Part shown: piece after piece, positions 41,353 through 54,410 of the stretch
Numbering within the stretch: the stretch's first letter is position 1
Layout: every line of letters begins with the position of its first letter
Source: Scylla paramamosain
Taxonomy: Eukaryota > Arthropoda > Malacostraca > Decapoda > Portunidae
Assembly: GCF_035594125.1 (NCBI RefSeq)
Contig: NC_087191.1
Span: 1,570,001-1,634,000, forward strand
Direction of reading: 5' to 3'
Length of the DNA: 64,000 nt
Notes under the pieces: model-generated
What the model saw: only the letters and a program-made list of their open reading frames with translations
Databases searched by the model: none
Told to the model about the DNA's origin: nothing
Made by a program: the position numbers and the translations under genes

Positions 41353-42387
41353 AAAGGGGGATGTTGTCTGTTCTTAGTAGTGAGGGTATGTAGGAAGGAT
41401 GGGCTAGTTCCGGCGCGCTGTCATATGGACGCGTGTCGTTTTTATTGCAAACTTACTGCAATCTACTTAGTGATTTTTTTTTTTTTTTCATTTCGCGTCA
41501 TAGTAACAAGTTTAAACTAATACCCATGCAAGAATGTAAGTAGTAGTCCAGTTTCAGCTAGCCTCTATAATTTCAGTGTAATAATTTATTCAAGTTAAGA
41601 TAGTTTGGGGAGCGGAATAGCTTGTGTGATCCTAGTAGCTTGCGGGGCAGGATGGTGTGTCGACCCACGCACCACCGCCTCAGCTACACCTCATCCTGAG
41701 TGTTGTCAGATGGTGAAATTCTTCACCGGATTTGAAAAATATGTTGAAATTTCATAGGTTCTTGTGAAAAATAATGCTTGGAACGAGATAAAATCTGGTG
41801 AAATCTAGTCAAATTTCATAGCTCCTGTTGAATGATAAATAAAATCTGGTGAAATTTCAGGATTCCTGAAGGAACAGTGAAAATATGGAACTTGGAAGTG
41901 AATGAGAGTTTGAAATTAGCGCTTGCTAATAAAGTTGCGCTATCGCTCCCCACTGATAGAAGAAAGATACGTTACAAAAAAAAAAAAAAAAATGTTACCA
42001 AAAAATAATAATAATAAATAAAAATAAAATAAATAAATAAATAAATAAATAAAACTGCGGCTAGCTGCTGGTGGACTGGTGTCTGGTGGCATGAGTTTAT
42101 TCAGCTTCTTTGTAATCTACCTGTGCACCTACAGGTATGCAGCTATACTCATAGAGTTGTGTTTTACTGAATATGACAACTGTCTGTAGCGAATGGCAGT
42201 TATTAATATATTAACATACTGCATCCGCAGAAAAAAAAGAAAAAAAACTATTATTAACGGTATGCAGTAACAAGTTGTCAAGGATATGATGCTTCTTAAT
42301 AAACAATATGTAAACAAAAGAAAACACTGTTAATAAATATAATAAATATAAAAACATTTATTTTGCTATATAGTGTAGATGTGTGTT

Positions 42388-45300
42388 TTTTTTTTTTTTT
42401 TATGTAGGAAGGATACTGGCCAAGGGCAACAAAAATCTAATAAAAAAAATGCCCACTGAAATGCCAGTCCCATAAAAGGATCAAAGCAGTGGTCAAAAAT
42501 TGGTGGATAAGTGTCTTGAAACAGAAGCAGGCAGGGAGTTCCAGAGTTTACCACAGAAAGGGATGAATGATTGAGAATACTGGTTAACTCTTGCGTTAGA
42601 AAGGTGGACAGAATAGGGGTGAGAGAAAGAAGAAAGTCTTGTGCAGCGAGGCCGCGGAAGGAGGGGACGCATGCAGTTAGCAAGATCAGAAGAGCAGTTG
42701 GCATGAAAATAACGGTAGAAAACAGCTAGATATGCAACATTGCGGCGGTGAGAGAGAGGCTGAAGACAGTCAGTTAGAGGAGAGGAGTTGATGAGACGAA
42801 AAGCTTTTGATTCCATCCTGTCTAGAAGAGCAGTATGAGTGGAACCCCCCCAGACATGTGAAGCATACTCCATACATGGACGGATAAGGCCCTTGTACAG
42901 AGTTAGCAGCTGGGGGGGGTGAGAAAAACTGGCGGAGACGTCTCAGAACACCCAACTTCATAGAAGCTGTTTTAGCTAGAGATGAGATGTGAAGTTTCCA
43001 GTTCAGATTATAAGTAAAGGACAGACCGAGGATGTTCAGTGTAGAAGAGGGGGACAGTTGAGTGTCATTGAAGAACAGGGGATAGTTGTCTGGAAGGTTG
43101 TGTCGAGTTGATAGATGGAGGAATTGAGTTTTTGAAGCATTGAACAATACCAAGTTTGCTCTGCCCCAATCAGAAATTTTAGAAAGATCAGAAGTCAGGC
43201 GTTCTGTGGCTTCCCTGCGTGATAATGTTTACCTCCTGAAGGGTTGGACGTCTATGAAAAGACGTGGAAAAGTGCAGGGTGGTATCATCAGCATAGGAGT
43301 GGATAGGACAAGAAGTTTGGTTTAGAAGATCATTAATGAATAATAAGAAGAGAGTGGGTGACAGGACAGAACCCTGAGGAACACCACTGTTAATAGATTT
43401 AGGAGAAGAACAGTGACCGTCTACCACAGCAGCAATAGAACGGTCAGAAAGGAAACTTGAGATGAAGTTACAGAGAGAAGGATAGAAACCGTAGGAGGGT
43501 AGTTTGGAAATCAAAGCTTTGTGCCAGACTCTATCAAAGGCTTTTGATATGTCCAAGGCAACAGCAAAAGTTTCACCAAAGTCTCTAAAAGAGGATGACC
43601 AAGACTCAGTAAGGAAAGCCAGAAGATCACCAGCAGAGCGGCCTTGACGGAACCCATACTGGCGATCAGATAGAAGGTTGTGAAGTGATAGATGTTTAAG
43701 AATCTTCCTGTTGAGGGTAGATTGAAAAACTTTAGATAAGCAGGAAATTAAAGCAATAGGACGGTAGTTTGAGGGATTAGAGCGGTCACCCTTTTTAGGA
43801 ACAGGTTGAATGTAGGCAAACTTCCAGCAAGAAGGAAAGGTAGATGTTGACAGACAGAGCTGAAAGAGTTTGACTAGGCAAGGTGCAAGCACAGAGGCAC
43901 AGTTTCGGAGAACAATAGGAGGGGCCCCATCAGGTCCATAAGCCTTCCGAGGGTTTAGGCCAGCGAGGGCATGGAAAACATCATTACGAAGAATTTTAAT
44001 ACGTGGCATGAAGTAGTCAGAGGGTGGAGGAGAGGGAGGAACAAGCCCAGAATCGTTCAAGGTAGAGTTTTTAGCAAAGGTTTGAGCAAAGAGTTCAGCT
44101 TTAGAAATAGATGTGATAGCAGTGGTGCCATCTGGTTGAAGTAGAGGAGGGAAAGAAGAAGACGCAAAGTTATTGGAGATATTTTTGGCTAGATGCCAGA
44201 AATCACGAGGGGAGTTAGATCTTGAAAGGTTTTGACATTTTCTGTTAATGAAGGAGTTTTTGGCTAGTTGGAGAACAGACTTGGCATGGTTCCGGGCAGA
44301 AATATAAAGTGCATGAGATTCTGGTGATGGAAGGCTTAAGTACCTTTTGTGGGCCACCTCTCTATCATGTATAGCACGAGAACAAGCTGTGTTAAACCAA
44401 GGTTTAGAAGGTTTAGGACGAGAAAAAGAGTGAGGAATGTACGCCTCCATGCCAGACACTATCACCTCTGTTATGCGCTCAGCACACAAAGACGGGTCTC
44501 TGACACGGAAGCAGTAGTCATTCCAAGGAAAATCAGCAAAATACCTCCTCAGGTCCCCCCAACTAGCAGAGGCAAAATGCCAGAGGCACCTTCGCTTAGG
44601 GGGATCCTGAGGAGGGATTGGAGTGATAGGACAAGATAAAGATATGAAATTGTGATCGGAGGAGCCCAACGGAGAAGAAAGGGTGACAGCATAAGCAGAA
44701 GGATTAGAGGTCAGGAAAAGGTCAAGAATGTTGGGCGTATCTCCAAGACGGTCAGGAATACGAGTAGGGTGTTGCACCAATTGCTCTAGGTCATGGAGGA
44801 TAACAAAGTTGTAGGCTAGTTCACCAGGATGGTCAGTGAAGGGAGAGGAAAGCCAAAGCTGGTGGTGAACATTGAAGTCTCCAAGAATGGAGATCTCTGC
44901 AAAAGGGAAGAGGGTCAGAATGTGCTCCACTTTGGAAGTTAAGTAGTCAAAGAATTTCTTATAGTCAGACGAGTTAGGACAGAGGTATACAGCACAGATA
45001 AATTTAGTATGAGAATGACTCTGTAGTCGTAGCCAGATGGTGGAAAACTCGAAAGATTCAAGAGCGTGGGCACGAGAGCAGGTTAAGTCATTGCGCACAT
45101 AAACGCAGCATCCAGCTTTGGATCGAAAATGAGGATAGAGAAAGTAGGAGGGAACAGAAAAGGGGCTACTGTCAGTTGCCTCAGACACCTGAGTTTCAGT
45201 GAGGAAAAGAAGATGAGGTTTAGAAGAGGAGAGGTGGTGTTCTACAGATTGAAAATTAGATCTTAGACCGCGAATGTTGCAGAAGTTAATGAAGAAAAAG

Positions 45301-45618
45301 TTGAGGGGGGTGTCAAGACACTTAGGGTCGTCGACGGAAAGGCAGTCCGACCTGGGGACATTTATGGTCCCATCCCCAGATGGGGACTCCGAGGCTGGTG
45401 TAGGAGTCGCCATGATTTTAAAATTTTTGAGTGAAAGGTGTGTGTGTTATTAGGTGCTTGTAGTTTTGTGTGGAGGAAGAGAGTTGTCTTTAGAGGGCAG
45501 GCTGTGACTACCCCCTTGTGTTGTGAGACACAAAGGGAAACGTTCAGTGAGGTCACAGCTGGGTTTAAGTTAACAGCACCCCCTGAACAGTGCTTTAGAC
45601 CTCACTGGGAGTAATTAT
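42388..45618 (-). mobile_element. Family A LINE, near-complete copy 2 (best reading frame)
   Basis: This is the best-preserved copy. The 5' UTR is about 45414-45618 and the start codon is at 45413. A 741-residue frame runs to 43188, and the 3' tail is a T run at 42388 (+ strand). EN motifs: [30 protein letters not shown] motifs: [61 protein letters not shown]. One extra A at about 43222 relative to copies 1 and 3 shifts the frame after EVNI and ends the protein early. The rest of RT continues in 43153-42770 and 42873-42493, with an internal deletion before VSRHLSTNF. It lies inside a hAT-like element within the giant IR intron. Confidence 0.93.
43188..45413 (-). CDS. Family A EN-RT polyprotein, 741-residue frame (C-terminus frameshifted)
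   Basis: LINE-encoded protein for target-primed reverse transcription. Residues 1 to about 40 form a leader ([15 protein letters not shown]). About 30-260 form the APE-type endonuclease with GDFNVHH and SSDHN. About 260-480 is a conserved linker with [17 protein letters not shown]. About 490-741 is the RT, with [12 protein letters not shown] and catalytic YADD all present. The start is the first ATG after the 5' UTR and is shared with the copies at 63295 and 20399. The frame ends in 14 out-of-frame residues, and the RT thumb and C-terminal WNSLPASV region are lost. Probably inactive, though only one frameshift separates EN-palm from the rest. Confidence 0.85.
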   Translation of the reverse strand: MATPTPASESPSGDGTINVPRSDCLSVDDPKCLDTPLNFFFINFCNIRGLRSNFQSVEHHLSSSKPHLLFLTETQVSEATDSSPFSVPSYFLYPHFRSKAGCCVYVRNDLTCSRAHALESFEFSTIWLRLQSHSHTKFICAVYLCPNSSDYKKFFDYLTSKVEHILTLFPFAEISILGDFNVHHQLWLSSPFTDHPGELAYNFVILHDLEQLVQHPTRIPDRLGDTPNILDLFLTSNPSAYAVTLSSPLGSSDHNFISLSCPITPIPPQDPPKRRCLWHFASASWGDLRRYFADFPWNDYCFRVRDPSLCAERITEVIVSGMEAYIPHSFSRPKPSKPWFNTACSRAIHDREVAHKRYLSLPSPESHALYISARNHAKSVLQLAKNSFINRKCQNLSRSNSPRDFWHLAKNISNNFASSSFPPLLQPDGTTAITSISKAELFAQTFAKNSTLNDSGLVPPSPPPSDYFMPRIKILRNDVFHALAGLNPRKAYGPDGAPPIVLRNCASVLAPCLVKLFQLCLSTSTFPSCWKFAYIQPVPKKGDRSNPSNYRPIALISCLSKVFQSTLNRKILKHLSLHNLLSDRQYGFRQGRSAGDLLAFLTESWSSSFRDFGETFAVALDISKAFDRVWHKALISKLPSYGFYPSLCNFISSFLSDRSIAAVVDGHCSSPKSINSGVPQGSVLSPTLFLLFINDLLNQTSCPIHSYADDTTLHFSTSFHRRPTLQEVNIITQGSHRTPDF

Positions 45619-45800
45619 CGTTTAGATTGGTGTTTGTGAAATAAATAAAATGCATTTTTTTATATGCTTTCCTATGTTCTCATTGGTTTATACCTTTACT
45701 GATGAAAGGCAAAATAAAAATTTGGGTGAAATCTGATGAAATCTAATGAAATTTTGTTCATTGTCTGGTTCCAAGTGGATTTGGCAATGCTACTCATCCC

Positions 45801-46635
<835 letters not shown>

Positions 46636-46850
46636 AACAACCTATCATTATTTCTCTATGAGTAGTATAATTGTGACATCTGGTGTGGTAAACTCATGTC
46701 CGATATGCTCACCTAAATTAGAAAATGAGAACAGCATTGCTTGTGGGAGTTTAACGCTCTGAAATGTTTCTCAAAAGAAAATTATGGTTGTGTTAATACG
46801 CAAAATAAATAGATGTATTTACATTCAGTAACCCAAATTTTATATTTTAG

Positions 46851-46980
46851 GGTGTTAACAATGAACGAGGTGGGTCTTTTCGACTACTGGTACACTCAGG
46901 CACAACCAAACTCCACCAGCTGTGTGAGCCTCCCCAGCAAAGTGACTGTTACCGCGTCATTTTCTCTCAGTAATTCATGG
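46851..46980 (+). CDS. Ionotropic receptor, C-terminal S2 exon (before M4)
   Basis: This 130-bp exon has acceptor TATATTTTAG|G and donor CATGG|GTATGT. The first base completes the split Trp codon from 13192, giving MSIW-VLTMNEVGLFDYW, then YTQAQPNSTSC and VTVTASFSLSNSW. This is the 'm.EaGLydyW...pNsT.C' block that precedes M4 in arthropod IRs. The Cys after NSTS is the probable disulfide partner of the Cys in the preceding exon. NST is a possible N-glycosylation site. A (TC)n tract begins 22 bases after the donor. An 18-base piece of this exon (46863-46880) recurs at 47320-47337, downstream in the next intron. The exon ends in phase 0. Confidence 0.88.
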
Positions 46981-46999
46981 GTATGTAAAAACTTGAAAA

Positions 47000-47002
<3 letters not shown>

Positions 47003-47083
<81 letters not shown>
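47003..47083. repeat. (TC)n microsatellite
   Basis: About 81 bp of TC, beginning 22 bases after an IR splice donor. Confidence 0.97.
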
Positions 47084-47086
<3 letters not shown>

Positions 47087-47168
47087 AGACAGCACTATAA
47101 AGCCATACATATTTAATTTTTAATATCCCCTACCTCATTTTAATAACTATAAACTCATATATATACTC

Positions 47169-47337
<169 letters not shown>

Positions 47338-47353
47338 TAAAATGAGGGCTTCT

Positions 47354-47646
47354 ATCATTTTAATAACTTCATTTCAAGTTTCCTTTCTGAGTGTTCTATT
47401 TATGCTTCGGTAGATGGTCATTGCCTATAACGATGGCGCACAATGTTTTGTATTTTCTCTAACTCCTTACTGTCCATCTCCTTAATGCAAGAGATAATCA
47501 TTATTCTCAATCTTTCATCCATTTTCCTGGTTAACTCGTGGGTTTGATATTCCTCTGAATTGTCCTTTTCTGGAACTGACATCCTAAGTTGGCTTTTTCT
47601 TCTGCCGTTTTAGTTCCTCTTGGCCAGTGCCTCTTGCATAAAATAG
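47354..47646 (+). mobile_element. Family A LINE, internally deleted plus-strand remnant
   Basis: Begins 'aacttcatttcaagtttcctttctgag' ([10 protein letters not shown]), then the VVDGHC-like region. It jumps to 'ctccttaatgcaagagataatca' (LSNARVNQYSQSF) and ends in the 3' UTR 'cttggccagtgcctcttgcataaaat', followed by the (TATC)n array. Confidence 0.7.
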
Positions 47647-47698
47647 AATATCTATCTACCTATATAACTCTCTTATCTATCTGTCCATCCATCTATCC

Positions 47699-47898
<200 letters not shown>

Positions 47899-48097
47899 AG
47901 ATAGTGCTCCTTGAGATTGTATCACATAAACACGAATGAATCACTGATTTATTATACTGGTGAAATGGTAAGTAGTAGTAGTTGTTGTTGTTGTTGTTTT
48001 TAATGTTATTATTACCATACATGTAATCATTGCATTAGGGTGTTTATCTGTTTATTTCATTTAGTATATTCATAGATAACACTTGGTCGTCCTGCAG

Positions 48098-48184
48098 GCA
48101 ATGTTCGTCGTGCTGCTTGCCGGTGTGGGAGTCAGTTCACTGATTCTCCTACTCGAGATTCTACAAAAGCTCATTTTAGAGTAG
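48098..48184 (+). CDS. Ionotropic receptor, terminal exon with M4 helix and stop codon
   Basis: Acceptor CCTGCAG|GCA in phase 0, then 28 codons and TAG. It starts AMFVVLLAGVG, continues VSSLILLLEIL and ends QKLILE. A hydrophobic stretch of about 20 residues starting with Met-Phe-Val right after 'NSW(A)' is the M4 helix, which in arthropod IRs follows 'nLWGMFvvL'. The cytoplasmic tail is very short, about five residues after the helix, which is common for IRs. The five visible exons together give about 239 codons without a stop, the expected length for M3 to the C terminus. A poly(A) signal follows 41 bases after the stop. Confidence 0.87.
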   Translation, partial: AMFVVLLAGVGVSSLILLLEILQKLILE

Positions 48185-48225
48185 TTGCTGTCTTTGTACT
48201 AAATCACATTACGACATGGATACTT

Positions 48226-48231
48226 AATAAA
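48226..48231 (+). promoter_or_regulatory. Probable polyadenylation signal (AATAAA) of the ionotropic receptor gene
   Basis: AATAAA lies 41 bases after the IR stop codon, followed by a GT/T-containing stretch (GTGTGTTAAG...TTGTTTATTT) like a downstream element. Its position suits a short 3' UTR. The AT-rich background makes chance matches possible. Confidence 0.5.
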
Positions 48232-48349
48232 GAAGTGTGTTAAGATTATTCTTGTTTATTTGATCCGTTAAATTGCACAAACAAGGTCTAGTAAAAAAAA
48301 ATCATCGTAAAAGAAATAATGATAAAAAATAAATAAATATGCAGAAAAA

Positions 48350-48615
<266 letters not shown>

Positions 48616-48763
48616 CTGGATGAAAGAGGCAGGTCACGGTATAATTTTCCTAAACAATGTAATGTTTCCCTCCCCATGCTCTCTTAAACCTTTAATTGCT
48701 ATCAAGGACTCGGCACGAGGAGAACAGTTCACCAGTTTTCGAGACGGTGGTCTCTCGTTCTCT

Positions 48764-48853
48764 TCTTCTACTACTACTAGCACTATTACAACTATTACTA
48801 CTACCACTACTACTGTTAATTCTACTATTGCTACTGCTGCTGCTGCTGCTGCT
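48764..48853. repeat. Trinucleotide-rich repeat (CTA/CTG)n
   Basis: Imperfect ACT/CTA units grading into CTG units. Low complexity, not part of a supported gene. Confidence 0.85.
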
Positions 48854-49282
48854 CTAGTCGCGAGAGATAAGGTAGGAGGTGAAAGGAAACACCAGGTTCG
48901 AAAATTAAAAGAGACCTAGGCGAGAATCAAAGCACTTGGTTGTATCCATATAATATGACAAATCTTAGCACGACGGTATGGTGGAAGGCAATGGTGCTCC
49001 AGAATTCCTGCAATTAACAGTTTGTTGTCAAATCATTGCGAAGGAATTCCGTGGCTGTTGGAAAAACCACATTAGGGGCGGTGTTCACCTTTTCCGGCGA
49101 GAGACGTTCGGTGAAACCATATAGCGGAAGATCAACGACTTTTTTCACCCCCTCTAGCGTTTGTAGAAGACATTAACCGTACATAAATGAAAAATTCATT
49201 ATAAGGTAAGAAAATACAAAGGAGAGCGATAAACAAGTTAGGAAGTAAACAGTCATTAGATGCATGGCTCCCTCCGGGAGCC
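48854..49282. other. Intergenic DNA, no gene seen
   Basis: No recognisable coding or repeat structure. Confidence 0.45.
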
Positions 49283-49618
49283 TCACTGCCCGATGCGTTC
49301 TACTGTCTCTCACCCCTCTTCTGTCCACCTCCCTAATATAAGAATTAACCAGTATTTTCAATCATTTGTCCCTTTTCTGGTAAGCTCGCACTCCCTGCCT
49401 GCTTCTGCATTTCCTCCTCCTTGAATTCTTTTAAGAGAGAGGTTTCAAGACACTTATCATCCATTTTATATTATTATCGTTTTTGACCTATTGACATATT
49501 AAAGAAGAATGATCCGCTGTAGCGACCCCTAATAGAAGTAGCTGAAAAGTAAATTTTAAGGACTGGTGTTTCAATGGGCTTTTTTTTTCCTTGGCCAGTA
49601 CCTTCTTACATAAAAGAA
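49283..49618 (+). mobile_element. Family A LINE, short 3' remnant
   Basis: Plus strand: 'tctctcacccctcttctgtccacctcc', 'agaattaaccagtattttcaatca' (NQYSQSF), 'ctccctgcctgcttctgcatttcc' (SLPASVF), then the 3' UTR 'ccttggccagtaccttcttacataaaa'. An unrelated stretch of about 60 bp interrupts it near 49490-49560. Confidence 0.75.
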
Positions 49619-50779
49619 AGTATGTACGAGTATGTGACAGCTGTTATGTAAGAGATATGAATTTTGAGGAAATTAGCATACAGAGAAAAGTTTGATGTAG
49701 CATTTATTACAATCTGATTAAATATGATAGACACAAATGTCAAAGAAGCTGAAATTCACCTGTTTGTAAGTGTGTCGATTTCTAGTCACATACCTAGAAA
49801 AAAAAAAAAAAAATAAGAGGGAATAAACCGCCCCTCCAAAAAAAAAAAAAAAAAGAATTAGTGGTTGTGAGTTAAAAGGAAAAAAAAAACTTTTAATGGT
49901 TCACAAGAAGGAAGCCTTAACGTTGGCCAAGCCGAGGAGGATCCCTACCTATCACTTCCCCTCAGGTTAATTACCAGGAGGTGAAACTACCTGTCTAAAT
50001 ACCCTAAAGGAAACTCTGAGATCCCGTTCGTGCCTATCTGATCGGCAGCGGTAGTTGAGTGCATGGGTAAGCCGACAGAGCCCCTCTCAGGCAGGACCGA
50101 GGTCTTGGGTGAGTGACCACTGGTGGCCACCTGCTCTCGCCGGTGGTGTTAAGCGGGAAAGGCTAACCAGCCTTTCACGTCCCTGGTTGTCCCTGACGTT
50201 CCTGGGCGTCCCTGGCAGTCCCTCGTGGCCGTTCCTGGCGATTCCTTAACACCTGCAGCAGGATTGAACCGTCAATCCCCTGCTGGTTGCCAGCTTCGTC
50301 TTATCGGCACACGTTTAGTTGTTTCCTACTCACCGAGTCTGTCTGGAGGAGTTGCACTAACAGCTGGCCAGGGTAGGAGATCGTGCGTCTGCCTGCGTGG
50401 GTGCCGTGCCCAGGAAAAAAAGAGGGAGGCTCGCGGTTGAAGCCCGGTATCATTCCACGCGAGGCTGGAAGATTGTGATTGGTCGAGGTTCTTATTGGCA
50501 GTATCAAATAACATGGGATCTATGCTGTTGTCTCCTTTTACCCTTTACAACTAGCTAATATCCTCCTCTGCCCGGTTTTGGCATAATTATCTCCAAGTAC
50601 TCTCGCTTTAGCGAGTTACAATGCCCCTCAAAACACGGTCGCCTCCAGCGCGCGCATTTCGAACTACCAAGAGGTGAGTGGTGTGCGGGCAAGAGATTTT
50701 CATTTCCCTATGGTAATTTCTACCCTCACATATAGCAGTCGCGATACATAAGTATTAAATATACTCATTATCAACGCTG
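49619..50779. other. Intergenic DNA with a GC-rich block, possible SINE pieces
   Basis: 50040-50460 is GC-rich, has (CCTGG.cGTCC)-like short repeats at 50179-50243, and shows B-box-like strings ('gcggttgaagcccgg' near 50424; 'ggttcaatcc' on the minus strand near 50260). No foldable tRNA or clear border. Confidence 0.35.
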
Positions 50780-51299
50780 TCCCCCCATAGTGGAAACCGC
50801 TTTGTCGTGGTGGGGTGGGCTTGCATGTCCCTATGACCTGGCGAGAGAGGCTAGAGGGGGCTTCGGCCCCTGTTCCGCTCTACTTATGGGGAAAGGGCTG
50901 CTCATGCTAAAAAGGTTGCCAGTGAGGGAACAGACTAAATCGTTTCCAGAGTTAGGCTGCCAGTATGGGTCAACGATGCCACTCACCAGAGGGGCCATCT
51001 TTTGAGGTCATCCTGTGTTGGATGATTGGGTGTCTGGACTGGGATGCGTTGTGGGGGGAGGTCTTCGCTCCGTCGTGGACAAACTTTCGAGTCATGAGGG
51101 GCCACTTTTTAAAATGAGTGGCTTCCATGGGGATAAAGTACCCTGTTCACGGCGGCTAGCGCTCGCTCACTTTGTTGTCCCATTAGGCGGTCTCCCTTGG
51201 TCCCTGGAGACAATTTATTTTTATAGTATCCATATTGATATATCTAAAAACTCCTCTGGTCCTCGAGGGGCGGTCGACCAGGCCCTCGAAGCGGAATCT

Positions 51300-52309
51300 T
51301 TGGATCTATTAAGCCACACCGAACATTCAATTACTGTAAAGGATGTATTTACAACCAGGAGCTGTACGAACACTCAGAAGATGACATCCTTCAGTTATAT
51401 GTAAGTAATGTTCAATGAGTGGCCAAGATTAAAGGTAATAGTAATATGATAATGCTCACATTCTATGGTTCTTTTCTCCCTCACCGTGTTAAGATCGGTC
51501 TTCTCTCTCTCTCCCAGTAAAGGCTTTCATCGATCGTCCATTGCAGTGTTACCGGTGTTACGAGTTCCGTCATGGGAGGAACAACTTCCCCGGTGTAGTC
51601 ACTGCTCTGCCCTTGACTCACACCCTACTCCTGAATGCGAATCAGACCCTTATTGCTTCTTCTGCAGGGAAGCTCATCCACTGCTCTCTCGACAATGTAA
51701 GAGTTACCGCCTTGAGCAGAACATCCTTCAACTGGCTAATTCTCAAATCATTATTAGTCTTGGTAGTGCCAAGTGGAACTTCTTTTTAGACAGAAAGGTG
51801 GTGGGGCAAATACATACGGATCCTCCCTCCACTCTAGTTCTTCTACCTTTACCACAAGTAATAAGGCTGCAACACTATAAGGGGAGAAACGACTGAGACG
51901 GGTGATGGTGAAGCGTCCAGCCGTTTTTTTCCAGATCCCAGAATCGTCTGAGCCGAGTAGGGGGTGGTCCACAAAGGGGCGATGCGACAGAAACACTGGG
52001 GAGCGGTGTATAAGTTTAATCACAATACTTTCTTCGCACACTACACACAAGATACCAAAATCACGAATATTACACATTCACGCAAGGACCCTTCCCCTTT
52101 CCGTCGCTGTGACACGGAAAAAACAGTAACACACACACACATACAACCTGTCACTAAGGACGACCGAAGAGAAGGTGAGGGCGCTTCGTCGCAGTGGAAA
52201 CCGAGATGACAGCCAAGGGGGAACAGGTGTGCCTCGGCACAGAGTCTGTTCTGCTGGAGCTGGATTTACAGGATCCGCAAATAACCTCAGAAATTAGGCT
52301 ACAAGAAGC

Positions 52310-52363
<54 letters not shown>

Positions 52364-53284
52364 GAACTAGGTGGACCTTCGAGACCTTGAGACAGGTTTA
52401 GCTGTTCGAAGCATCCACACACTCTGAAACAGCCGATGACTCGAAGTTTTGGGACGGGCGCCGCTGAGCTGACCTTCTCCCGCATTCCAGGTGGTGGAAG
52501 GGCGAAGAGTACCAGGTTCCTCTGCTCCCCCTAGGCTCGTTTAGGTAGGAGTGGTGTTTCGTCTCTTACCTTCCCGTCTTTCTCAACCATCAAATGTTAC
52601 TTCTTGTTCCTGTGAGAATGTCGCTGCTTTAGTTACTGTCTGCAACGTTTTCTGTTTTGGAAAGTGTCACCTCCTCAGCATCTTCAACAAGGACCTCCAC
52701 TATATCTTCAGCAAAGCCTTCCATTGCATCTTCACCAGCTACATCACAGACTCCTTGTACTAAAGTACATATTGTCAAAGTCCACGCCCCCATGGATTCC
52801 CAACGAACGACTTCCAAGACTTTTAATTAAAAACTGCCACAGTAACATATTAACAATTCTCCCACGCTTCCTCCTCAGAAACTTTCCCTGGAGTCTGCCG
52901 AGTCCCTAGACTCAACGGGCATCCCCCCTAAGAAAATACCTATGGAAGCATCAAATGTTCCTGAGCTGGACATAATCAGTCAAAGTGATTCATCCAATTC
53001 TGACATGGATATAGAGGGTTTCTCTTCCCATCATCCAAATAAGACTTATTTCAAGAGCGATACCGATGCGTCTGTGTCGAGGAATCCTTCTCCTCTGGTC
53101 TCTTCAGAAATTTCGGAGGCTCGTGTGCAGGTAGCTAGCTCCACACCAGTTACAAAATCTCAGGTTACTGCGCCTACAAATAACGTAGGATCAGATAAGC
53201 CTCGCCAGCCAAGTAAGGTAACTAGTCAGGTTGGCAAAGGGAAACTTCTACCTGTGGCTTCCCTGAAAACCCCCTCAAAATAGT
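51300..53284 (+). pseudogene. I-type LINE ORF1 (gag-like, CCHC zinc knuckles), broken
   Basis: Nucleic-acid-binding ORF1 protein. Frames read LYEHSEDDILQLYV, MLTFYGSFLPHRVKIG, VKAFIDRPLQCYRCYEF (first knuckle C-x2-C-x4-H, last Cys changed to Phe), then CSHCSALDSHPTPEC, YCFFCREAHPLLSRQC and RLEQNILQLANSQIIISLGS. The order is that of I-type ORF1 proteins: RRM-like region, three knuckles, and a conserved 'YrlEq.IL.lan...sLgsar' block. A serine/threonine-rich tail at 52942-53283 (DSSNSDMDIEGF) ends at TAG just before ORF2. Frameshifts occur within the knuckle region. Confidence 0.75.
52311..52361. repeat. (AC)n microsatellite within the I-type LINE ORF1 region
   Basis: About 51 bp of CA between the zinc-knuckle and serine-rich parts of ORF1. 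Confidence 0.97.
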
Positions 53285-53286
53285 TC

Positions 53287-54410
53287 AAAATTCAAGATTC
53301 TGCAGGGTAATCGTTTCGGTTTGTGTGCCTCCTGGGAGGAACTCCCGGTGTTGATCTTTGAATTTTATATTGTTTGCATTTGTGCGCAAGAGACAATGCT
53401 CGGAGAATTAACTCACTTTGGCTCTACTGGGTATCGTGCTTTCTTCTCCACTCCATTTCCTGGTCAAGGCCACCACGGTGAAACTGCCATCTTTATTCAT
53501 AATGATATTTCTTTTATCCACCTACAGATTCACTCATCGCTGCTCATTGTTGCTCTTAAGGTTTTTATAAATCGTTTTTATTTATTGTGCAGTCTGTATC
53601 TGCCTCCCAGTGTTCCTATCGAGAGAAATTAACTTGATAATCTTTTACACGATCTTCCTTCTCATATTTTATTCGGAGACTTCACTGGTCGCCATCCTTT
53701 GTGGCATGATGACGCTGTCAATCCTCGTGGTCTTTTATTGCTTCTTTTATCGAGGATTCAGGATTAGAGATTTTAAACTCTGGAGACGTGACCTACTTCC
53801 ACAGTCAAGCCGATGCTTTTATAACAATAGATCTCTCTCTCTCTCTCTCTGTACTTCCAATTCTTTTCTTGATTTTAACTGGAAAGTTTTACCAGATCTA
53901 CATGGAAGCGATCACTTCCCAATTTTGTTGGAGTCAACTGATTCTCCACCACAGTCACGTCTTCCTCCATGGCGGCTAGATAAAGTGGATTGGCACCTAT
54001 TCAAGGATCTCACCATCCCTGCCTGTTCAATGGAAGAGATAGGAAACTGTGATGAGTCTGCAACATACTTTACTAATAATGCCTTGTACTCCGGTGCTAT
54101 TCAGTCCATCCCTAAGATCTCTGGCCAGTTTCCAAAACGTCCTGTTCCATGGTGGAATGCGGATTGTACAGCCGTTGTTCAGGAAAAGCGTGCTGCCTTT
54201 TCTTGCCTTCGACGCCATCGTGGGGACGTCCACTCTTCAGAGGCTTTTGGACGAGCGCATGACGGTGCTCGGCACACCTTAAAGATGACTCGGCAGGAGT
54301 CTTGGAGTTATATCAATTCCATCACAGTTCGCAGACCACTTACTGAGGTTTTCAACAGTCCGCAAAATATCTGGGAATTACTCTGGTCCTCCACCAGTTT
54401 TGTCCCATGA
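53287..54410 (+). pseudogene. I-type LINE ORF2, endonuclease part, broken
   Basis: Starts KILQGNRFGLCASWEEL, then ICAQETMLGELTHFGSTGYR, HHGETAIFIHNDISF and LYLPPSVP; after a stop, ILFGDFTGRHPLWHDDAVN, and later DLHGSDHFPILLES (SDH catalytic motif). A (CT)n run at 53831-53849 interrupts the region between them. The rest (FPKRPVPWWNADCTAVVQEK) is the conserved linker before RT. Confidence 0.8.

Larger units (their letters stand above)
41698..45792. mobile_element. hAT-like nonautonomous DNA transposon interrupted by a family A LINE
   Basis: The left end GAGTGTTGTCAGAT and the right end (reverse complement) TAGCATTGCCAAAT resemble hAT terminal repeats (CAGTGTTGCCA type). They are flanked by CTCATCCT (41690-41697) and CTCATCCC (45793-45800), a 7/8-matching 8-bp target duplication as hAT elements make. 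Inside both ends lie repeated 'aatctggtgaaat' motifs (41700-41870 and 45715-45760). Removing the LINE at 42388-45618 leaves an element of about 865 bp with no transposase. Confidence 0.55.

Noticed and set aside
50040..50460. Possible SINE or tRNA with B-box-like strings
   Set aside because: No cloverleaf, no A-rich tail and no defined ends; left as an unresolved GC-rich block.
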